DNA of 64,000 nt from positions 124,001 to 188,000 of the forward strand of contig CAWAPS010000007.1 of NCBI GenBank assembly GCA_963783945.1, in the 5' to 3' direction. The stretch's first letter is position 1. Each line of letters opens with the position of its first letter. The notes below the pieces were generated by a model. It had not been told where the DNA came from and searched no databases. It saw only the letters and a program-made list of their open reading frames with translations. Shown in pieces: positions 61,141-64,000 of this stretch. A program made the translations under genes and the position numbers. This DNA is from CAWAPS01 sp963783945. Lineage in GTDB: Bacteria > Actinomycetota > Acidimicrobiia > Acidimicrobiales > Palsa-688.

Positions 61141-64000
61141 CTATCGCACACGTTCTCGGCATCGGACATGATTTGTTCGGCGCACGCGGCTGCGGTCGGT
61201 GATCGCTGCCGCACTCAGAGTGAAATTGAGCCCGTTGACGCTCCCATTCTGAACGACCGTGACCGCGACGGAGTTCGACGGTTGGTAACCGCTGGCGGAG
61301 GTCTTGAGTGAGTACGTTCCGGGTGGGAGGGTGGTGATCGCGTAACTCCCATCGCTCGCGCTCGTGGCTTGCCCGATTGTCTGGCCGTTCGCGTTGGTGG
61401 CGGTGATGACCGCGTTTGCCAGGGGGCCGGAGGAACCACTCACCGTGCCGCTCACCTGCGTCGAGGCTAAAGCCAAGTTCACGTTCAAGAGTTGGTTCTG
61501 GACCGCGAGAACCCGATTGACGAGCACCGCGTTTTGATGATCCGTGGAAACGACGACGATCTCGTAGGTACCCGCGGGAAGGTTTGGGATCTGGTAGTTG
61601 CCGGAAGAATCCGTCACGGCGCTTCCCCCGACCGCCGGATCGCTCGCAGAGACGGCTGTCACGATGACGTTCGCAAGGGGCGTCGCCGTGGTCGCATCAC
61701 GGACGGTGCCGTAGAACGTGCTGCCCGCGCCGAGCGACAGGTTGGCGGTGGCGGGCGTGCCCGCGACCACCGCGACCGTGATCGACTCGGCTCCATCTCC
61801 TGGAGCCGGCCCCCACGACGTCGATCGCGCTGACCGGCACATTGGCGACTGGTCCACCGGTCAGCGCGTTGGTCGCGGTCCCACTGACCGTACCCAGGGG
61901 CGAAAGCGACGTCGCGAACCTGGCTGTCGCCCCGGCCGTCACGGTTACCGGGGTCGATGCACTCATGAAAACGCCCGCAATCGTGCTTATCTCGTAATTC
62001 CCGGGCGCAAGGCCCGCGAATGAAATCTGCCCGTCGAGGTCGGTGATGCCCGCGACGTTCACCCCGTTTCCAGTCAACTCGATTTGCGCACCGCTGACCA
62101 CCGAGCCATCGACCGCCGAAGTGATTGTCCCGGAGATGCCGCCACCGATCGTAAGCGTCGCGTTCACACCTGAGGTCGTCTCGCCGGCCGCGACCGAGAC
62201 TGAAGCGACGTCGGTCGTCACCAGGCCGTTGGCGATCGCCTCCACGTCGTAGGTCTCGGCGGTCAGCCCGCCGATGGAATAATCCCCGGACGGATTGGTA
62301 GTGGTGGAGGAACCCGACGCATCGGCACCGGTAGCCGTGACGGTGGCACCGACGACCGGTCCATCCGGTCCGATGATCCGTCCAGAGATCGTGCCTGCGG
62401 CGTTCGCGACCAGGTTGACCTGTGCCAGCATTGCCCCGGCCTGCAACGTCACGTCGCCTTCGGATGCCGGAGCGACCGAATCGCCGCCCGTCTCGACTTC
62501 GTAGACGGCCGCGGGCAACGAGGTGACGCTGTAGAAGCCGTTCGAAATCAGTCAGGGCGGGGTAGAAAATGCCGTCGGCGCCGACCGCCGACACGGTCTC
62601 GTCAACGACCGGGGCACCATCCGCGATGGAGACGGTCCCTGAGATGGTGCCGGCCTGAGATGCAATCAGTCGCACGCCGCTTGCCCCATCCGCACCCACC
62701 ACGACCTGCGCCGACGTGAGATAGCCGTCGAGAGTCACGTTGATAGGTGCCGGGTTGAGCTTGAGGGATCGCAAACGATCCGTCCGTATTCGAGACCGCG
62801 TACGTCGCAATCGATTTGGTGGGATCTTCGAGGTGGATGGTGACGTTTGGCAGAGGGTTGCTGGTGTTGTCGAGGAAGAGCGTCCCCGTGACTGCCGGGC
62901 CGACGAGAGCTTCTGCTTCGCCGACTTCGAACTGATAGACGTCGCTCAGCGAGTAATTGAGACCTTCCGCGGGTGAAAGGAGGGTTGCGTCGTCCGCGAT
63001 CGTCTGCTGGTAGTCCGCCCAGCTCGAGCCCACGTCGGTTTGCAACCGTTTGAAGATGGGATCCCACTGAGCAGTGGTGTCTCCCGCAGGCTCAAGTGTG
63101 GACTCGAGCGCCGCCCAGTCGATTGGCGTGGTTGGGTATTGAGCAGCCGAGAGTTGTAGCGAATCGGGTCCGGGCACGGAACCGGTGCCGTACACGACGA
63201 TCTGTCCGGACTCGCCGGGTGCCAGGATGCCTGCGGGTCCGGTATCGGCGACCGCGACGAGATCGAGCTCGCTCGATGCATCGCTCATGTCCGACGAAAA
63301 GCTCAGTGAGTCGCCGGCCAGATCTTGCAAATACAACACGGGGGCAAGCAAGTCCGTATCCCCGGAGTTGGTATAGTCGACGTCGATGGTATAGACCCGG
63401 CCGACACGGACGCTGCTCGAGGTCACCAGACTCGTCACCAGTTGCCCTGGCGTGCCCGAGATGACGCGGAAGCTTCCAGGCAACGTCTGGGTCGCGCCGC
63501 CGCTATTGACTACCTCCACCGTCGCGGCACCAGCCGGTGTGCCCGCCAGATCGAAGGTCGCGGAGATTTGTCCGGGATTGCCGTAGTACGCGTTAACCGG
63601 CTGCATCGTCGTCCCGGCGCTGTCGATGAGTTCCGGCTGTGAGCTGGCGTTGAACTGAGCTCCGTCGATCGTAATCGTCACTTGACCCGCATTACTCCCC
63701 TGTGATGGGCTGACGCTCGTCAGCGAGAAGGCGGGCGTCGTGGCGGTCAGCGTGAAGCTCTCGCCGGAGGGGACGCTGGCGCCGTAGACCAGCACGTATT
63801 AAGTCCCTGCCTGCACGTTCTCCAGGGACACGGCCTGGTTCGCCGAGTTCACCTGAACGCTGCGCACGTCGAACGCCTGCCGCGTCGGGGCGTCGCCGAA
63901 GGCGACGTACAGCTCGTTGGTGTTGCCGCTGGCGCCCGTCAGGGCCACGTTGAGATTGCCGCCGGCGGTGGTCGCCACCTTGTACAGCTCGCTCGAACCC
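61141..64000 (-). CDS. Second giant modular secreted protein, partial, frameshifted
   Basis: The 5' part is beyond the right edge. From 64000 leftward: a pre-peptidase-like beta domain (ELYKVATTAGGNLNVALTGA; NAYYGNPGQISATFDLAG), a conserved region with LVTSSSVRVGRVYTIDVDYT and TPIDWAALESTLEPAGDTTA, and then about eight carboxypeptidase-regulatory-like repeats (NTDGSFAIPQAQPGTY; TNPSGDYSIGGLTAETYDVE; VTDSSGNYQIPNLPAGTYEI). The order and many residues match the first giant gene between about 38.9 and 36 kb. Frame changes occur near 62760, 62540 and 61810, and an in-frame TAA lies near 63801. It ends after the repeats, at about 61141, with none of the downstream modules of the first copy. Confidence 0.75.

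Noticed and set aside
1..64000. Biosynthetic gene cluster, prophage or ribosomal RNA
   Set aside because: No NRPS/PKS, phage structural genes or rRNA sequence was seen on either strand.

Overview
The window looks like chromosomal DNA of a planctomycete, most like the Isosphaeraceae/Pirellulales lineages. The evidence is high GC, three ECF sigma factor/Ser-Thr kinase modules, very large extracellular proteins that open with the planctomycetal LE-x-R-x-x-L-D/S motif, a DUF1080-ThuA protein, an ANR-x-NA-x-x-STGP protein, and many short palindromic repeats. The taxonomic call is an inference from family content, not a database result.

Layout. 1-2.9 kb (minus): ECF sigma factor followed by a kinase with WD40 repeats, which runs off the left edge. 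3.3-10.9 kb: metabolic block with a Tat-exported bicupin oxalate decarboxylase, a glucarate-dehydratase-like enolase, a DUF3500 protein, and a minus-strand operon cyclase, Ldh_2 oxidoreductase, luciferase-like monooxygenase. 11-16.3 kb: repeat-rich stretch with a five-unit 92-bp tandem array, composite dispersed repeats, hexamer microsatellites, TCC-loop hairpins and one ANR-family gene. 16.3-23.5 kb: accessory region with a PLP-dependent dehydratase, a mosaic of REP-like repeats and whole and broken RAYT transposases, an IS4-type element, a tandem DUF1670 pair, a small secretin-like membrane protein and a PIN-like toxin fragment. 23.5-41.5 kb (minus): one giant modular secreted-protein gene of about 18 kb. 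41.7-45.2 kb (minus): a sigma factor, zinc-finger and kinase-TPR polypeptide in one continuous frame. 45.4-48 kb: remnants, two small membrane proteins, an AAA ATPase and a BrnT fragment. 48.3-55.6 kb: Baeyer-Villiger-type monooxygenase, copper amine oxidase, DUF1080-ThuA, TIM-barrel sugar epimerase, small conserved protein, FMN-binding protein. 55.8-61 kb: HEAT-repeat membrane protein, then a third ECF sigma/kinase-TPR pair. 61.1-64 kb (minus): part of a second giant secreted protein, a paralogue of the middle of the first, running off the right edge.

How parts fit together. The sigma/kinase modules are probably sensory and regulatory units. The metabolic genes suggest breakdown of plant- or polymer-derived organic acids, amines and sugars. 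The giant proteins are probable surface or matrix components.

Main caveat: most genes over 1 kb carry one or more single-base frameshifts, at roughly one per kb, in every functional class. Some sit in G-runs (22221-22225, 54246-54249). This fits indel errors in the assembly better than wholesale gene decay, so such genes are annotated as one CDS spanning the shift, with the approximate position of each shift given. Start positions were chosen from ribosome binding sites, signal peptides and overlaps where visible.
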